The notes: generated from the letters alone by a model not told the origin. Numbered from the stretch's first letter, positions 1-9,611 are shown. The stretch is DNA of 64,000 bases from Enterococcus hermanniensis (GCF_001885945.1 NZ_JXKQ01000004.1:124001-188000); one strand, 5' to 3'. Translations and numbers: made by a program.

Positions 1-221
1 ATATTCAAGCAACGATCATTGTCGAACGAACTAGTCAAAAAGGAATCATTATCGGTAAAGGTGGAAAGATGCTGAAAAATATTGGTATCCAGGCCCGAAA
101 AGATATTGAAACATTACTTGCAGATAAAGTTTATTTAGAACTTTGGGTCAAAGTTCAAAAAGATTGGCGCGATAAACAAACGTATCTACAAGATTATGGG
201 TATCGAAAAGACGATTATTAA
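1..221 (+). CDS. era: GTPase Era, C-terminal KH domain (partial, 5' end outside window)
   Basis: Only the last 73 codons are present, read in the frame whose codons begin at base 3. They contain a type-II KH motif of the form [12 protein letters not shown] followed by a helix (ARKDIETLL) and the usual Era ending (LWVKVQKDW...YGYRKDDY). Era is an essential GTPase that binds the 3' end of 16S rRNA and assists 30S maturation; the KH domain makes the RNA contact. The gene lies directly before recO, the standard Firmicute order. The GTPase domain is upstream of the window. Confidence 0.95.
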   Translation, partial: IQATIIVERTSQKGIIIGKGGKMLKNIGIQARKDIETLLADKVYLELWVKVQKDWRDKQTYLQDYGYRKDDY

Positions 222-250
222 GTCGCTAAAAATGATTTGATCGGAGCAAA

Positions 251-279
251 GGATGTGGCATAGTGCCACACCCTTTTTT
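251..279 (+). terminator. Rho-independent terminator after era
   Basis: The hairpin GGaTGTGGCA-TAG-TGCCACAcCC is followed by six T residues. It lies between era and recO, so recO may need its own promoter or some read-through. Confidence 0.8.
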
Positions 280-303
280 CTTAATTAAGGAAGGTGAAAC
301 AAC

Positions 304-1083
304 ATGGCTCAAATCGGTGAAACAAGAGGAATGATTTTGTTTAGCCGCGACTATAAAGAAAAAGACAAATTGATCAAGATATTTACAGAATCCGCGGGTA
401 AAGTCATGTTTTTTGCAAAGGGTGCTCATCGAGCGAATAATCCGTTGCAAACCGCAATTCAACCATTTACTGAAGCCGTTTTTATTGGGAATTTAAAAAC
501 GGATGGATTGTCGTTTTTGAACAGTGCCAAAGATATAAAGCCGTTACGTAAATTGCAAGAAGATATCTTTTTAAATGCCTATGGCTCTTATATTTTAGGT
601 TTAGCGGATTCAGCCATCGAAGACCATATCTATGATCCGGCGTTGTATGGCTTCACAAAAGATGCACTTCAACGAATGAATGACGGAGCAGACGGTGAAA
701 CGATCATGAATATCTTTGAAGTTCAGATCATGCAGCGCTTTGGTGTCGCGTTGAATTGGCAGAGTTGCGGCGTATGCCAAAAGACGACAGGTGCTTTTGA
801 TTATTCATCAAAATATAATGGGATATTATGTCAAGAACATTGGTCAATGGATCCTCATCGTTATCATGCAGATCCACGAGCAGTATATTTTATTCGCATG
901 TTTAATAGCATCAACTATGATGCCATCAATACGATCAATTTAAAATTAGAAACAAAAAAGGCGATTCGCCAAACATTGGATCAATTATATGATGAATATA
1001 TCGGTCTGCATTTGAAGAGTAAAAAATTTATTGATCAAATGAGTGAGTGGCAAGATGTTTTAAAACCAAAAGAAGAAACCTAA
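304..1083 (+). CDS. recO: DNA repair protein RecO
   Basis: This is a 259-residue RecO, the usual length. RecO mediates RecA loading onto SSB-coated single strands in the RecFOR pathway. The N-terminal OB-fold begins with a typical ETRGMILFSRDYKEKDKLI segment. Cysteines at about residues 155, 158 and 176 (CGVC...C) resemble the zinc site found in many RecO proteins. The ATG has a good Shine-Dalgarno sequence (AAGGAAGGTG). It follows era, as in Bacillus. Confidence 0.96.
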   Translation: MAQIGETRGMILFSRDYKEKDKLIKIFTESAGKVMFFAKGAHRANNPLQTAIQPFTEAVFIGNLKTDGLSFLNSAKDIKPLRKLQEDIFLNAYGSYILGLADSAIEDHIYDPALYGFTKDALQRMNDGADGETIMNIFEVQIMQRFGVALNWQSCGVCQKTTGAFDYSSKYNGILCQEHWSMDPHRYHADPRAVYFIRMFNSINYDAINTINLKLETKKAIRQTLDQLYDEYIGLHLKSKKFIDQMSEWQDVLKPKEET

Positions 1084-1130
1084 GCTTAAAGTCTATCGAG
1101 ACTTTTAAGCTTAGGTTTCTTTCTTTAAAT
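1072..1130. terminator. Bidirectional terminator between recO and a convergent small gene
   Basis: A long inverted repeat (AAACCTAAGCTTAA... / ...TTAAGCTTAGGTTT) spans the recO stop codon and the end of the convergent gene. T-rich tracts lie on both sides, so it can serve both transcripts. Confidence 0.75.
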
Positions 1131-1470
1131 AGTGCAAAATAATGCTCCAAAGCACGCCCCCGACAAAAGCTAAAAAGAAATAAACGAAAATTGCTAAGGT
1201 GGAAACAGGGTTCTGATATAAAACGAGTGAAGCAAACACTCCAACAATAAACAAAAAAAGGATGTAGACAGTGATGCGTAGATAGATGGATATAAAAAAT
1301 TTAAATTCAAGTAAATAAGTAAGTGCTAGAAAAGCTAACATACTGATAAGCTCAAAAAATATTTTGTTCGACCAACCATTAGTAAATAATTTAAAGAGCC
1401 ACTGAATGATGAAGCACCCGAAAAAAAGAATGAGATAATAAGTCAACCAACGTTTCTTTTTTGAAATCAT
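1111..1470 (-). CDS. Small four-helix membrane protein of unknown function
   Basis: This is a 119-residue protein with four hydrophobic segments (about residues 9-26, 36-53, 60-82 and 90-112), a basic start (MISKKKRW) and a charged tail. It has the size and topology of DUF3021-like small membrane proteins, but I see no diagnostic motif and assign no family. The ATG has an AAAGGTG ribosome site nine bases upstream. It is a single gene, convergent with recO. Confidence 0.6.
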   Translation of the reverse strand: MISKKKRWLTYYLILFFGCFIIQWLFKLFTNGWSNKIFFELISMLAFLALTYLLEFKFFISIYLRITVYILFLFIVGVFASLVLYQNPVSTLAIFVYFFLAFVGGVLWSIILHYLKKET

Positions 1471-1592
1471 TCCAGAGACACCTTTCTTTGATTTAGGATG
1501 GTGGATAATTAAAACAGTACGTTTAGTATAGCAAAAAAATAATAGTCAATCGGTTCAATTTTTCAACGAGTCTATTTTATTTGATGAATGAT

Positions 1593-1622
1593 TTGACAAA
1601 AGGGGTCTGGTGTCGCTATTAT
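1593..1622 (+). promoter_or_regulatory. Promoter of the glyQS T-box transcript
   Basis: TTGACA at 1593-1598 and TATTAT at 1617-1622 are separated by 18 bases. Transcription from here would start just before Stem I of the T-box leader. Confidence 0.75.
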
Positions 1623-1627
1623 AGTAA

Positions 1628-1836
1628 CAAGTTGAATAGGTGCGAAGATCAAATTTAGAATTTGTGGAAATCATAGCGAGTTAGGGATAGTGAGAGCCTA
1701 ACATGGAAACAGATGTGGATTGGCGTTTGTGAGCACACGTAAATAAAGCTGCCAGGCATTAATTGCTTGGAAGTAGGGTGGAACCGCGTTGATAATACGT
1801 CCCTATGCCGATTTTTCGGCATAGGGACTTTTTTGT
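1628..1836 (+). promoter_or_regulatory. Glycine T-box riboswitch controlling glyQS
   Basis: The leader contains the T-box core AGGGTGGAACCGCG at 1775-1788 and a strong terminator (CCCTATGCCG-attttt-CGGCATAGGG plus T-tract, 1801-1836). In Stem I the apical helix is GTTAGG/CCTAAC. A likely specifier GGC (Gly) at 1722-1724 lies just before the lower-stem strand GTTTG. The variable T-box base is A, matching a tRNA with U73, as Firmicute tRNA-Gly has. Uncharged tRNA-Gly should stabilise the antiterminator and raise glyQS expression. Confidence 0.93.
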
Positions 1837-1900
1837 TTCATATATTCGTTCAAACAACTAAAAAGATCACGTACATAAAAAATTTATAGGAGGAAACAAG

Positions 1901-2788
1901 ATGAGTAAATTAACTGTGCAAGAAATGATTTTGACGTTACAAAAATTTTGGTCAGATAATGGCTGTATGCTGATGCAGGCTTACGATACAGAAAAAGGGG
2001 CAGGAACAATGAGTCCGTACACTTTTTTACGTGCCATCGGTCCTGAACCATGGCGTGCAGCGTATGTAGAACCTTCTCGTCGTCCAGCAGATGGTCGTTA
2101 CGGTGAAAATCCAAATCGTTTGTATCAACACCATCAATTTCAAGTCGTGATGAAACCTTCACCAAAGAATATTCAAGAATTGTATTTAGAAAGTTTGCGT
2201 TTACTGGGGATCGATCCTTTAGAACACGATATCCGTTTTGTTGAAGATAACTGGGAAAATCCTTCAATGGGGTGTGCGGGTGTTGGTTGGGAAGTTTGGT
2301 TGGATGGAATGGAAATTACCCAATTTACCTATTTCCAACAAGTAGGTGGCTTACAATGTCATCCAGTTACTTCTGAAATCACTTATGGCTTAGAACGTCT
2401 AGCTTCATATATCCAAGAAGTTGAAAGTGTTTATGATTTAGAATGGAGTGCCGGTGTTAAATATGGTGAAATCTTCAAACAACCAGAATATGAACATTCA
2501 AAATATTCATTTGAAGAAAGCAATCAAGAAATGTTATTAGAAAACTTCGACAAATTTGAAACTGAAGCGAAACGTTGTATCGATGAAAACTTAGTCCATC
2601 CAGCGTACGATTACATTTTAAAATGCAGTCATACATTCAATTTATTAGATGCTCGTGGAGCTGTCTCTGTTACAGAACGTGCTGGTTATTTGGCTCGAAT
2701 CCGTAATATGGCTCGTGCGGTAGCAAAAATATTTGTGGCAGAACGTGAAAAATTAGGCTTCCCATTATTGAATCAGGAGGGAAAATAA
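1901..2788 (+). CDS. glyQ: Glycine--tRNA ligase alpha subunit
   Basis: This is the 295-residue catalytic alpha subunit of the alpha2beta2 class II glycyl-tRNA synthetase. The opening ([19 protein letters not shown]) and the segment [16 protein letters not shown] are diagnostic. The subunit makes glycyl-adenylate and transfers glycine to tRNA-Gly in the cytoplasm. The ATG follows AGGAGG. It is regulated by the T-box upstream and is followed one base later by glyS. Confidence 0.98.
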   Translation: MSKLTVQEMILTLQKFWSDNGCMLMQAYDTEKGAGTMSPYTFLRAIGPEPWRAAYVEPSRRPADGRYGENPNRLYQHHQFQVVMKPSPKNIQELYLESLRLLGIDPLEHDIRFVEDNWENPSMGCAGVGWEVWLDGMEITQFTYFQQVGGLQCHPVTSEITYGLERLASYIQEVESVYDLEWSAGVKYGEIFKQPEYEHSKYSFEESNQEMLLENFDKFETEAKRCIDENLVHPAYDYILKCSHTFNLLDARGAVSVTERAGYLARIRNMARAVAKIFVAEREKLGFPLLNQEGK

Positions 2789-2789
2789 G

Positions 2790-4868
2790 ATGGCGAAAAA
2801 TCTATTATTAGAAATTGGCTTAGAAGAAATGCCCGCCCATGTGGTTTGGCCAAGCAGCAAACAATTAGAAGAAAAAGTAACTAAATTTTTGACTGACAAC
2901 AGTTTGACTTTTGAATCGATCGAAAGTTTTTCTACTCCTCGTCGATTAGCTATTCGGGTAACGAATATTCCAGAACGTCAAGAAGATGTACAAGAAGAAG
3001 TAAAAGGTCCAGCTAAGAAAATTGCTTTAGACGCTGAAGGTAACTGGAGCAAAGCGGCCCAAGGATTTGTTCGTGGCCAAGGCTTAACAACAGATGCGAT
3101 CACTTTCCGTGAATTAAACGGTGTGGAATATGTTTATGTAACGAAATATATTCATGGTAAAGAAAGCAAAGAAGTATTGACCGGGCTTGAGGATGTTGTT
3201 AAAGGAATGACTTTCCCAACAATGATGCATTGGGGCGAAACCATGTTTGAATATATTCGTCCAATCCATTGGATCGTGGCTTTACTGGATGAAGAAGTGA
3301 TTCCTTTTAATGTCTTAGATGTTCAAACTGGTCGTACGACTGAAGGTCATCGTTTCTTAGGTGACCAAGTGGAAGTAGCCGAGCCAAATGAGTATGATGT
3401 GAAATTAACCGAACAATTCGTGATTGCAGATGCACAAAAACGTCAACAAATGATCAGCGAACAAATTGAAGCAATCGCTGAAAAAAATAAATGGGTCATT
3501 GATTTGGATCCTAAATTATTAGAAGAAGTCACCAACTTAGTAGAATACCCCACGGCTTTTGTCGGGGATTTTGAAGAACGCTTCTTATCGATCCCAGAAG
3601 AAGTATTGGTAACCTCAATGAAAGAACATCAACGTTATTTTGAAGTTCGTAATCAAGCAGGAATGTTATTACCACACTTTATTTCTGTTCGCAATGGGAA
3701 CAGTGTCAAACTGGATAATGTGGTCAAAGGAAACCAAAAGGTATTGGCTGCACGTTTAGAAGATGGTGAGTTTTTCTATGAAGAAGACAAGAAATCATCG
3801 ATCGAAGACTTAGTAGAAAAACTAAAAAATGTGACGTTCCATGAAAAAATCGGCAGCATGTATGAAAAAATGAAACGGGTAGGCTTGATCAGCCAAATCA
3901 TCGGCAAACGCGTAGGTCTAAGTGACGAAGAATTAACTGATTTGAAACGCGCAGCAGAGATCTATAAATTTGATCTAGTGACGAACATGGTTGGGGAATT
4001 CCCAGAATTACAAGGAATCATGGGTGAAAAATATGCCTTATTAAAAGGTGAAAAACCAGCAGTTGCGACGGCGATCAGAGAACATTATCAACCAATCTCT
4101 GCAGAAGGAGAACTACCCAAAACAGCGATTGGTGCCGTCCTAGCTATCGCAGATAAACTAGATAGTGTTCTAGGATTCTTTGCTGTTGACATGATTCCAA
4201 ATGGTTCAAATGATCCTTATGCATTGCGTCGTCAAACATACGGAATCGTTCGGATCATTGAAGCTCAAGGTTGGACATTCCCGTTCACTGATCTTCAAGG
4301 TGCCGTAGTTGATGCCATCAATGAAGATGAATTGAATTATGGGATCCATTTCAATCGTGATCAAAAAGAATTTATTGAATTCTTCAAAGGTCGTTTACGC
4401 CAACGTTTACAAATGCATCACGTTCGTCATGATATTATTGACGCAGTAGTAGAATCAGAACAAGATGATATGGTCCAAATTTTCCAATCGGCTAAACTTT
4501 TTGAAAAACATGTCAGTGATGATAATTTTAAAGAAACGATGGAAGCACTGACTCGGGTCATTAATTTAACTAAAAAAATGGAACCAACGACAATTACTTA
4601 TCAAGTAGATCCAGCACTCTTTGAAAATGATAGTGAGAAAGAATTGTATGCAGCGGTCAAAGAAGCCAAAGATGAATTTACAAATCAAAGTATGGCTGAA
4701 AATTACCATACATTGACTAATTTACGTCCAGTGATCGAACGCTATTTCAATGATACGATGATCATGGTCGAAGATGAAAAAATCCGTGATAATCGTCTGA
4801 ACCAATTAGCGATTATCGCGCACATGGCTAATGCTTTAGCTAGCATCGATAAAATCATGACTAAATAA
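2790..4868 (+). CDS. glyS: Glycine--tRNA ligase beta subunit
   Basis: This is the 692-residue beta subunit, near the family's usual length. It starts [17 protein letters not shown], typical of GlyS, and contains an HD-like core (LAIADKLD...GFFAVDMIP) and a C-terminal DALR-type anticodon-binding region ending [19 protein letters not shown]. It supplies tRNA recognition for GlyQ. The start codon sits one base after the glyQ stop, with AGGAGG inside the end of glyQ, so the two are translationally coupled. Confidence 0.98.
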   Translation: MAKNLLLEIGLEEMPAHVVWPSSKQLEEKVTKFLTDNSLTFESIESFSTPRRLAIRVTNIPERQEDVQEEVKGPAKKIALDAEGNWSKAAQGFVRGQGLTTDAITFRELNGVEYVYVTKYIHGKESKEVLTGLEDVVKGMTFPTMMHWGETMFEYIRPIHWIVALLDEEVIPFNVLDVQTGRTTEGHRFLGDQVEVAEPNEYDVKLTEQFVIADAQKRQQMISEQIEAIAEKNKWVIDLDPKLLEEVTNLVEYPTAFVGDFEERFLSIPEEVLVTSMKEHQRYFEVRNQAGMLLPHFISVRNGNSVKLDNVVKGNQKVLAARLEDGEFFYEEDKKSSIEDLVEKLKNVTFHEKIGSMYEKMKRVGLISQIIGKRVGLSDEELTDLKRAAEIYKFDLVTNMVGEFPELQGIMGEKYALLKGEKPAVATAIREHYQPISAEGELPKTAIGAVLAIADKLDSVLGFFAVDMIPNGSNDPYALRRQTYGIVRIIEAQGWTFPFTDLQGAVVDAINEDELNYGIHFNRDQKEFIEFFKGRLRQRLQMHHVRHDIIDAVVESEQDDMVQIFQSAKLFEKHVSDDNFKETMEALTRVINLTKKMEPTTITYQVDPALFENDSEKELYAAVKEAKDEFTNQSMAENYHTLTNLRPVIERYFNDTMIMVEDEKIRDNRLNQLAIIAHMANALASIDKIMTK

Positions 4869-4873
4869 AAAAA

Positions 4874-4908
4874 GGCCTTCGAGTTATAAAAACTCGGAGG
4901 CTTTTTTT
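4874..4908. terminator. Terminator of the glyQS operon
   Basis: The hairpin GCCTTCGAGTT-ataaa-AACTCGGAGGC carries A's before it and seven T's after it. It separates glyS from the convergent permease pseudogene and may serve both. Confidence 0.85.
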
Positions 4909-5848
4909 ATAAAATCAATTTGAGTAATAGTGGAATGTAGGCTAAGTAAAGCAAGACAGAATAGCCTAAAGCTGAAGCGGCAAAAGGTTGATCTGCTTGA
5001 TATGATCGTGCCAAAATCGGAACAGAGTTTTGGACAGGCATCGCAGATTGAATGATGAATACGGAAAGCATCAAAGGTGGGACCGTGATCCATTGGCCTA
5101 AAAGCCATACGATTAAAGGAGAAAGCAGATAGCGACCGAGCAATACTCCGAGGATGTCTTTGTTAAGTGTTAAATTTTTGATACCAACATTATAGACGAT
5201 AATTCCAATGATGAACATGGATAGCGGTGTAGTCAAATTAGCAAGATAACTTAAAAATGTAGCAAATGACTCGGGAATCGAAAGGTTCAATAAAACAAGA
5301 CAGAGTCCTAATAAAAAGCCCATTAAAGCAGGTGAAAATACCTTTTTGATGATCGGTAGTAAATGGAAGTTGACAGTCGCATGTTCGATCTGAGGATTAT
5401 CACGAGCGATAAAATAAATACCTAATGTCCAAAAAATCGTCGTATTGACGATATAATAAAGCAACACATAAGGAACGGCACGTTCACCAAAAATAGCTGA
5501 GTTGATCGGTAAGCCAATAAAAATCGTATTTGAACAAGTAAACATTGTAGAAAAAGTGCCTCGACGATGGGGAGAAATCTGAAAGATCCGTTGATAAAGA
5601 AAACTGATCACAAAAGTCAATAACATTGACAGTAGCGGAATGATCATCCCGCTGACTAATTGTAAAAACTCAGCTCGCGAAAAATTTTTAGTGATCGTTA
5701 AAAACATATTGCAAGGCAAGGCAATCTGTAAAACAAGCTTGGAAAAAGCATCACCGATTTGATTGGAAAACCACTATTTGTATGTTAAAAAATAGCCGAT
5801 AAACATTAAAATAAAAATAAATAGAATATTGATATATGCTGCAGTCAT
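4907..5848 (-). pseudogene. AEC-family (auxin efflux carrier-like) permease interrupted by an in-frame TAG
   Basis: The natural reading frame starts at the ATG at 5848, which has a good ribosome site (GAGGTG), and encodes a first membrane helix (MTAAYINILFIFILMFIGYFL). It then meets an amber codon at 5774-5776 (Tyr-Lys-stop-Trp). The same frame continues without another stop for about 289 codons, with AEC-like sequence (KLVLQIALPCNMF, then several helices). AEC permeases export or import small organic acids and amino acids. A remnant of 270 residues could start at the ATG at 5719, but that start lies inside the second helix and I see no obvious ribosome site. One base change (for example CAG to TAG) would explain it. 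A sequencing error or read-through cannot be excluded. Confidence 0.75.
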
Positions 5849-5877
5849 TTTTTCACCTCGTGTTCAATATACCGAAA

Positions 5878-5916
5878 AAAACAGATTCCATCAATCCTAG
5901 ATGGAATCTGTTTTTT
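5878..5916. terminator. Terminator at the end of fbp
   Basis: The inverted repeat CAGATTCCATC / ATGGAATCTG is flanked by A's and T's. On the minus strand the stem begins in the last codons of fbp and ends in a long T run. Confidence 0.8.
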
Positions 5917-7831
5917 TTGTTTGATAGGCTAATAAACCAGTTAAATTTTCGATTTGTTCTTGTAGAGTTTCACCGACAGTCGTATCTTTGATCATGTTTC
6001 GTGTAAGTTCACGATCAATCACCCGCTTCAAAGAGGTCTCATCGGTTTGTTTATGTAGCAGGTTTTCAATCGAATCAAAAGGATCATGGGTCACTAATTG
6101 GAAACCGTATGAATTGTTCAGCAAAGAATAGCCCGCGATACCAGTCGTTTTTTGATAAGCTTTTGACAAACCACCATCGATTACAAAAAGCATTCCATCC
6201 CCTTTGATCGGAGATTCGCCGCTTTTTACTTTTACGGGCGTATGCCCATTGATGATTCGCGAATTTGGTGAATATAAAGCAAATTCTTTTAAAATCATTT
6301 TACAAGTCTCTTGTGTATCACGGTATTGGTAATATGGGTTTTTGATTTCTTTATGCGTCTCTTGATCATCAATAAAGTAGCGTTCAAAAGTGGTCATGGC
6401 ACTTTTACCAAATTGTGGGGAAATTTTTCCAGACCAACAATACCAGATCCAGTCAGCTTCTGAACTATCCGTTTGCTGTTTTTGGCATCCTAAACGAATT
6501 TTTTCTTCGAAGAAATTCAATAAATCTTTTCCAGCATAAGACTGATTTTCCACTTTTAAAGGAAGAAAACCGCCAGCTTTTTTCAATGGTAGACAGCCAT
6601 GGAATAATAGGTGTTGATTATAAACCAAATACATTGAACCTTTATCCAGCAGTAATTGAATATGCTCTTGCATTTTGACTGATTGTTGAAAAGAGGCTAA
6701 TAACATATCTACCACATATTCTTCTTGCTCGTTCAATGCATGAACATCCGCTTGAATCGTTTGAAAACAACTTCCTTCTAACGGATACTCTTTATTCGCT
6801 AGTTGGATTGTTTCCGCATCAAAATCGATTTTTTCTAGTAATAAGCGATCATCCATCTCAAATTCAGGATGTCGTTTGATCAATTGTCCTTCTAACTTAA
6901 ATTGGATGATGGCTAGGGCTTGGTGCACTTTTTCTAGACTATCACGACTTTCAATTGAATAGTGATTGCTACTATCTTTAGGTTTGAAGACAGAATTTTT
7001 TTGATAGTGTTCTTCGGCATACATAAATAAAGGCCGTAGATTCAATGCATACGCTTGTTCGATTTCATAAAGATAATTGTATCGTGCCGCAATTCTAAGT
7101 AATGTCAGCAAGCAAGCTCGGGAGCCAGCAAATGCTCCAATCCATAAAATATCATGGTTGCCCCACTGGATATCTAAAGAAGGGTGTTTGGCTAATTTAT
7201 CGAGAATTTTATCTGCTTCTGGTCCACGATCATAAATATCACCAACTACATGTAAATGATCCACCACTAAACGTTGGATACTTTGACAAAGAGCTGTAAT
7301 AAATGCGACGCCTTGATTTAAATCTAACAAATGAGACAATATTTGATCAAAATAGGCTGCCTGATCTTGGAAACTCGTATCGGTATACATTAATTCTTCG
7401 ATGATATACGCGTATTGCTTCGGTAATGCTTTGCGGACTTTAGAACGCGTATACTTAGTAGAACAAAAAGCGAGTAGTTCAAGTAATTGACGAATTTTTT
7501 TGCGGAACCATGAGCGATCTTTGTGCGCAAAAAAATGTTCATCCTTTAGAGCTTCTTTCGGATAAGCAACGAGGATCGTCAGTTTATTTTTTTCATGTTC
7601 GGTTAAACGATCCCCGAATAATAAGCCGATTTTTTCTTTAGTATTTCCAGCTCCCGTTCGTAGGATATGATCAAAAGCCGTGAACTCCCCATGAATATCA
7701 CTGATGTAAAGTTCGGTTCCTTTTGGCAGATGCATGATTGCTTCTAAGTTGATCAATTCGGTCATGATTGCCTCTTGGTTACTAAATTCTTTTTCCAACA
7801 TTTGGTAATATTTTTCACGGGTCGATAACAT
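5897..7831 (-). CDS. fbp: Fructose-1,6-bisphosphatase, class III
   Basis: This 644-residue protein matches the Firmicute class III FBPase, a metallophosphatase that converts fructose-1,6-bisphosphate to fructose-6-phosphate in gluconeogenesis. Calcineurin-like metal motifs are clear: SDIHGEF at about 44-50, GDIYDRGPEAD, WGNHD and INGHTPVK. A conserved C-terminal block (DGGLSKAYQKTTGIAGYSL) completes the family pattern. The ATG is preceded by AGGAGG. It lies nine bases after ppsR and is probably the third gene of a ccpN-ppsR-fbp transcript. Confidence 0.96.
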   Translation of the reverse strand: MLSTREKYYQMLEKEFSNQEAIMTELINLEAIMHLPKGTELYISDIHGEFTAFDHILRTGAGNTKEKIGLLFGDRLTEHEKNKLTILVAYPKEALKDEHFFAHKDRSWFRKKIRQLLELLAFCSTKYTRSKVRKALPKQYAYIIEELMYTDTSFQDQAAYFDQILSHLLDLNQGVAFITALCQSIQRLVVDHLHVVGDIYDRGPEADKILDKLAKHPSLDIQWGNHDILWIGAFAGSRACLLTLLRIAARYNYLYEIEQAYALNLRPLFMYAEEHYQKNSVFKPKDSSNHYSIESRDSLEKVHQALAIIQFKLEGQLIKRHPEFEMDDRLLLEKIDFDAETIQLANKEYPLEGSCFQTIQADVHALNEQEEYVVDMLLASFQQSVKMQEHIQLLLDKGSMYLVYNQHLLFHGCLPLKKAGGFLPLKVENQSYAGKDLLNFFEEKIRLGCQKQQTDSSEADWIWYCWSGKISPQFGKSAMTTFERYFIDDQETHKEIKNPYYQYRDTQETCKMILKEFALYSPNSRIINGHTPVKVKSGESPIKGDGMLFVIDGGLSKAYQKTTGIAGYSLLNNSYGFQLVTHDPFDSIENLLHKQTDETSLKRVIDRELTRNMIKDTTVGETLQEQIENLTGLLAYQTKKTDSI

Positions 7832-7840
7832 AAGCTCCTC

Positions 7841-8659
7841 CTAATCTTGCCAGTGGCTATCTAGGTGTTCGCAAATCAAGGTAGCAGATTCTTCAATCGA
7901 TTTGTTGGTCACATCCAAAGTGAAGGCACCCAATTCATCATAAACACTTAAAGCGTAATCAACTTCTTCTTTGATTCGATTGATATCAGAGTAACGAGAA
8001 TTTTCAGCCAGTCCTAATGAATGCAGACGACTCATCCGAATTTTTTTCTGTACGTCTGGTTCGATGACTAAACCGATGATTTTTTCTTTTGGCACAGCTT
8101 TGATCTGTTCAGGTAAAGGTACTTCAGGGATCAAAGGTAGATTAGCGACTTTCAAACGTTGGTTCGCTAAATACATGCTTAATGGTGTTTTAGAAGTCCG
8201 AGAAATGCCCAATAAGACTAAGTCCGCTTCTAAAAAGCCTTTTGCATCTTTACCATCATCATATTTGACAGCAAATTCAATCGCCGCGACACGATCAAAA
8301 TATTCTTGATTCAACTTGTGAACGACACCTGCTTTACGCATCGGTGCAACTCCGGATTTTTGGTAGATGATATCCATAAATGAACTCATTAAATTGATAT
8401 ACTGTAACCCAGTTCGTTCACCAAAATCTTCAACGATCTTAGTCAAATTTTCACTGACCAACGTAGTAACCACGACGGCACTATCCTTTAAGGCATCACT
8501 GAGAATGTTATGCAATTCTTTTTCATCTTTGGTGAAAGGAAAACGATAAGACAAGTCAAATTCTACAGTTGGAAATTGGGCGGTTACAGCATTTACTAAT
8601 TTTAGGGATGTTTCACCGACTGAATCAGAGATCATGTATAAAGGAACACTTTTTTTCAT
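7841..8659 (-). CDS. ppsR: Pyruvate,phosphate dikinase / PEP synthase regulatory protein (kinase-pyrophosphorylase)
   Basis: This is a 272-residue DUF299 protein (YqfL/PpsR family). It has the N-terminal ISDSVGETS segment and a P-loop-like LGISRTSKTP at about 150-159. The family phosphorylates a threonine of PPDK or PEP synthase using ADP and removes it by pyrophosphorolysis, switching pyruvate-to-PEP conversion off and on. No PPDK or PEP synthase gene is in this window. It sits between ccpN and fbp with 11- and 9-base gaps, which suggests one operon. Confidence 0.94.
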   Translation of the reverse strand: MKKSVPLYMISDSVGETSLKLVNAVTAQFPTVEFDLSYRFPFTKDEKELHNILSDALKDSAVVVTTLVSENLTKIVEDFGERTGLQYINLMSSFMDIIYQKSGVAPMRKAGVVHKLNQEYFDRVAAIEFAVKYDDGKDAKGFLEADLVLLGISRTSKTPLSMYLANQRLKVANLPLIPEVPLPEQIKAVPKEKIIGLVIEPDVQKKIRMSRLHSLGLAENSRYSDINRIKEEVDYALSVYDELGAFTLDVTNKSIEESATLICEHLDSHWQD

Positions 8660-8670
8660 TCTTTTTACTC

Positions 8671-9300
8671 CTATCGATTGGTTTCAGTTTGTTTTGCTTG
8701 CTGCATAATATAATTAAAAATCCGGGATTTAGTGATTTTTCCGATCACTTTTTTAGGATCTTCTTCGCTAACAACGGGCAAAGAATCAACTTGATAGTCT
8801 AATAAAACAGCACCAGCTTCTAAAACGGTATAATCTTTGGTACACGTCCGAAGGTGTGGCGCCCGTGTCATGACTACAGCCACGGGAGTGTTTTGCAGAT
8901 TGCTGTTTAGAGATGCACGTAATAAGTCTTTTCTTGATAGTAAACCTACCAAATGCTGATCATTATCAGTAACATAGATGGATCCGACATCGTACATAAA
9001 CATATTTGTGATCGCATCATGAATCGAAGTATCCTGTGGCGTCAAAAGGGGAGAGAGCATGATTTCTTCTACTTTTACGGAGAAGATTTTATCGAATAAA
9101 AATTGTTCGATTCCCGTGCCAGTATAGGTATAGCCAACTTTGGGACTAGCTTCCAATATGCCTGCCATCGTTAAGAAAGAAAGATCCGTACGTAAAGTAG
9201 CATGGGAGATTCCTAAATGTTCGGCGATTTTTTCACCACTTAATGGTTGATCGCGTTTAACGATTTCGATGATTTGTTCTTGTCTGGATGATAGATTCAT
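8671..9300 (-). CDS. ccpN: CcpN-like transcriptional repressor with HTH and paired CBS domains
   Basis: This 209-residue protein has an N-terminal winged helix (SRQEQIIEIVKRDQPLSGEKI... HATLRTDLSFL) and two CBS repeats (about 70-130 and 140-200; GSIYVTD, LVGLLSRKDLLR, VIGKITKSRI). Bacillus CcpN represses gluconeogenic genes and senses energy state through its CBS pair. As in Bacillus, it lies directly upstream of the ppsR/yqfL homologue, and here fbp follows too. The AGGAGG site fixes the ATG. Confidence 0.93.
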   Translation of the reverse strand: MNLSSRQEQIIEIVKRDQPLSGEKIAEHLGISHATLRTDLSFLTMAGILEASPKVGYTYTGTGIEQFLFDKIFSVKVEEIMLSPLLTPQDTSIHDAITNMFMYDVGSIYVTDNDQHLVGLLSRKDLLRASLNSNLQNTPVAVVMTRAPHLRTCTKDYTVLEAGAVLLDYQVDSLPVVSEEDPKKVIGKITKSRIFNYIMQQAKQTETNR

Positions 9301-9530
9301 AAGTCCTCCTGAATAATAATGAATGATCGTAGTTACTATTCATATTACTATAATTATTTTTACAACTACATTCGAATCAATCTATCCGAATGATGAATAC
9401 ACAACCTATTATACACGTTAAAAGGATATAAACAACGTAAATAGATTAATAAGCACATGATTAACTACTAAGCAAAAAGGGAAAATACTTTCTAAAAAAT
9501 GGATTTAGCAGTATACTATTTTTTGTTGGA
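9301..9530. other. Non-coding region upstream of ccpN and before tRNA-Glu
   Basis: This AT-rich stretch should hold the minus-strand ccpN promoter. A loose repeat around 9330-9353 (TAGTTACTA...ATTACTATA) could be an autoregulatory site, but the match to known CcpN sites is poor. TATACT at 9512-9517 may be the -10 of the tRNA promoter, with only a weak -35. I find no gene here. Confidence 0.4.
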
Positions 9531-9532
9531 AT

Positions 9533-9604
9533 AACCTGTTAGTCAAGGGGTCAAGACGCCGCGTTCTCAGCGCGGAGGCACGGGTTCAAATCCCGTACAG
9601 GTTA
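9533..9604 (+). tRNA. tRNA-Glu, anticodon CTC
   Basis: A full cloverleaf folds by eye. The acceptor AACCTGT pairs with ACAGGTT, the D stem is GTC/GAC, and the anticodon stem is CCGCG/CGCGG. The anticodon loop is TTCTCAG, with CTC at 9566-9568. The variable loop has four bases, the T stem is ACGGG/CCCGT with loop TTCAAAT, and the discriminator is A. CCA is not encoded. The body resembles Firmicute tRNA-Glu, but the first acceptor pair is A-U rather than G-C. It stands alone, not in an rRNA/tRNA cluster, and has its own terminator. Confidence 0.92.
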
Positions 9605-9611
9605 TCGTAAA

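Noticed and set aside
1884-2267. Minus-strand open frame of 127 codons inside the glyQ region
   Set aside because: It is antisense to the well-supported glyQ, has no ribosome site, and its sequence is a shadow of the glyQ codons.
9328-9355. Possible CcpN autoregulatory site upstream of ccpN
   Set aside because: The repeat is imperfect and does not fit the known CcpN motif well enough by eye.
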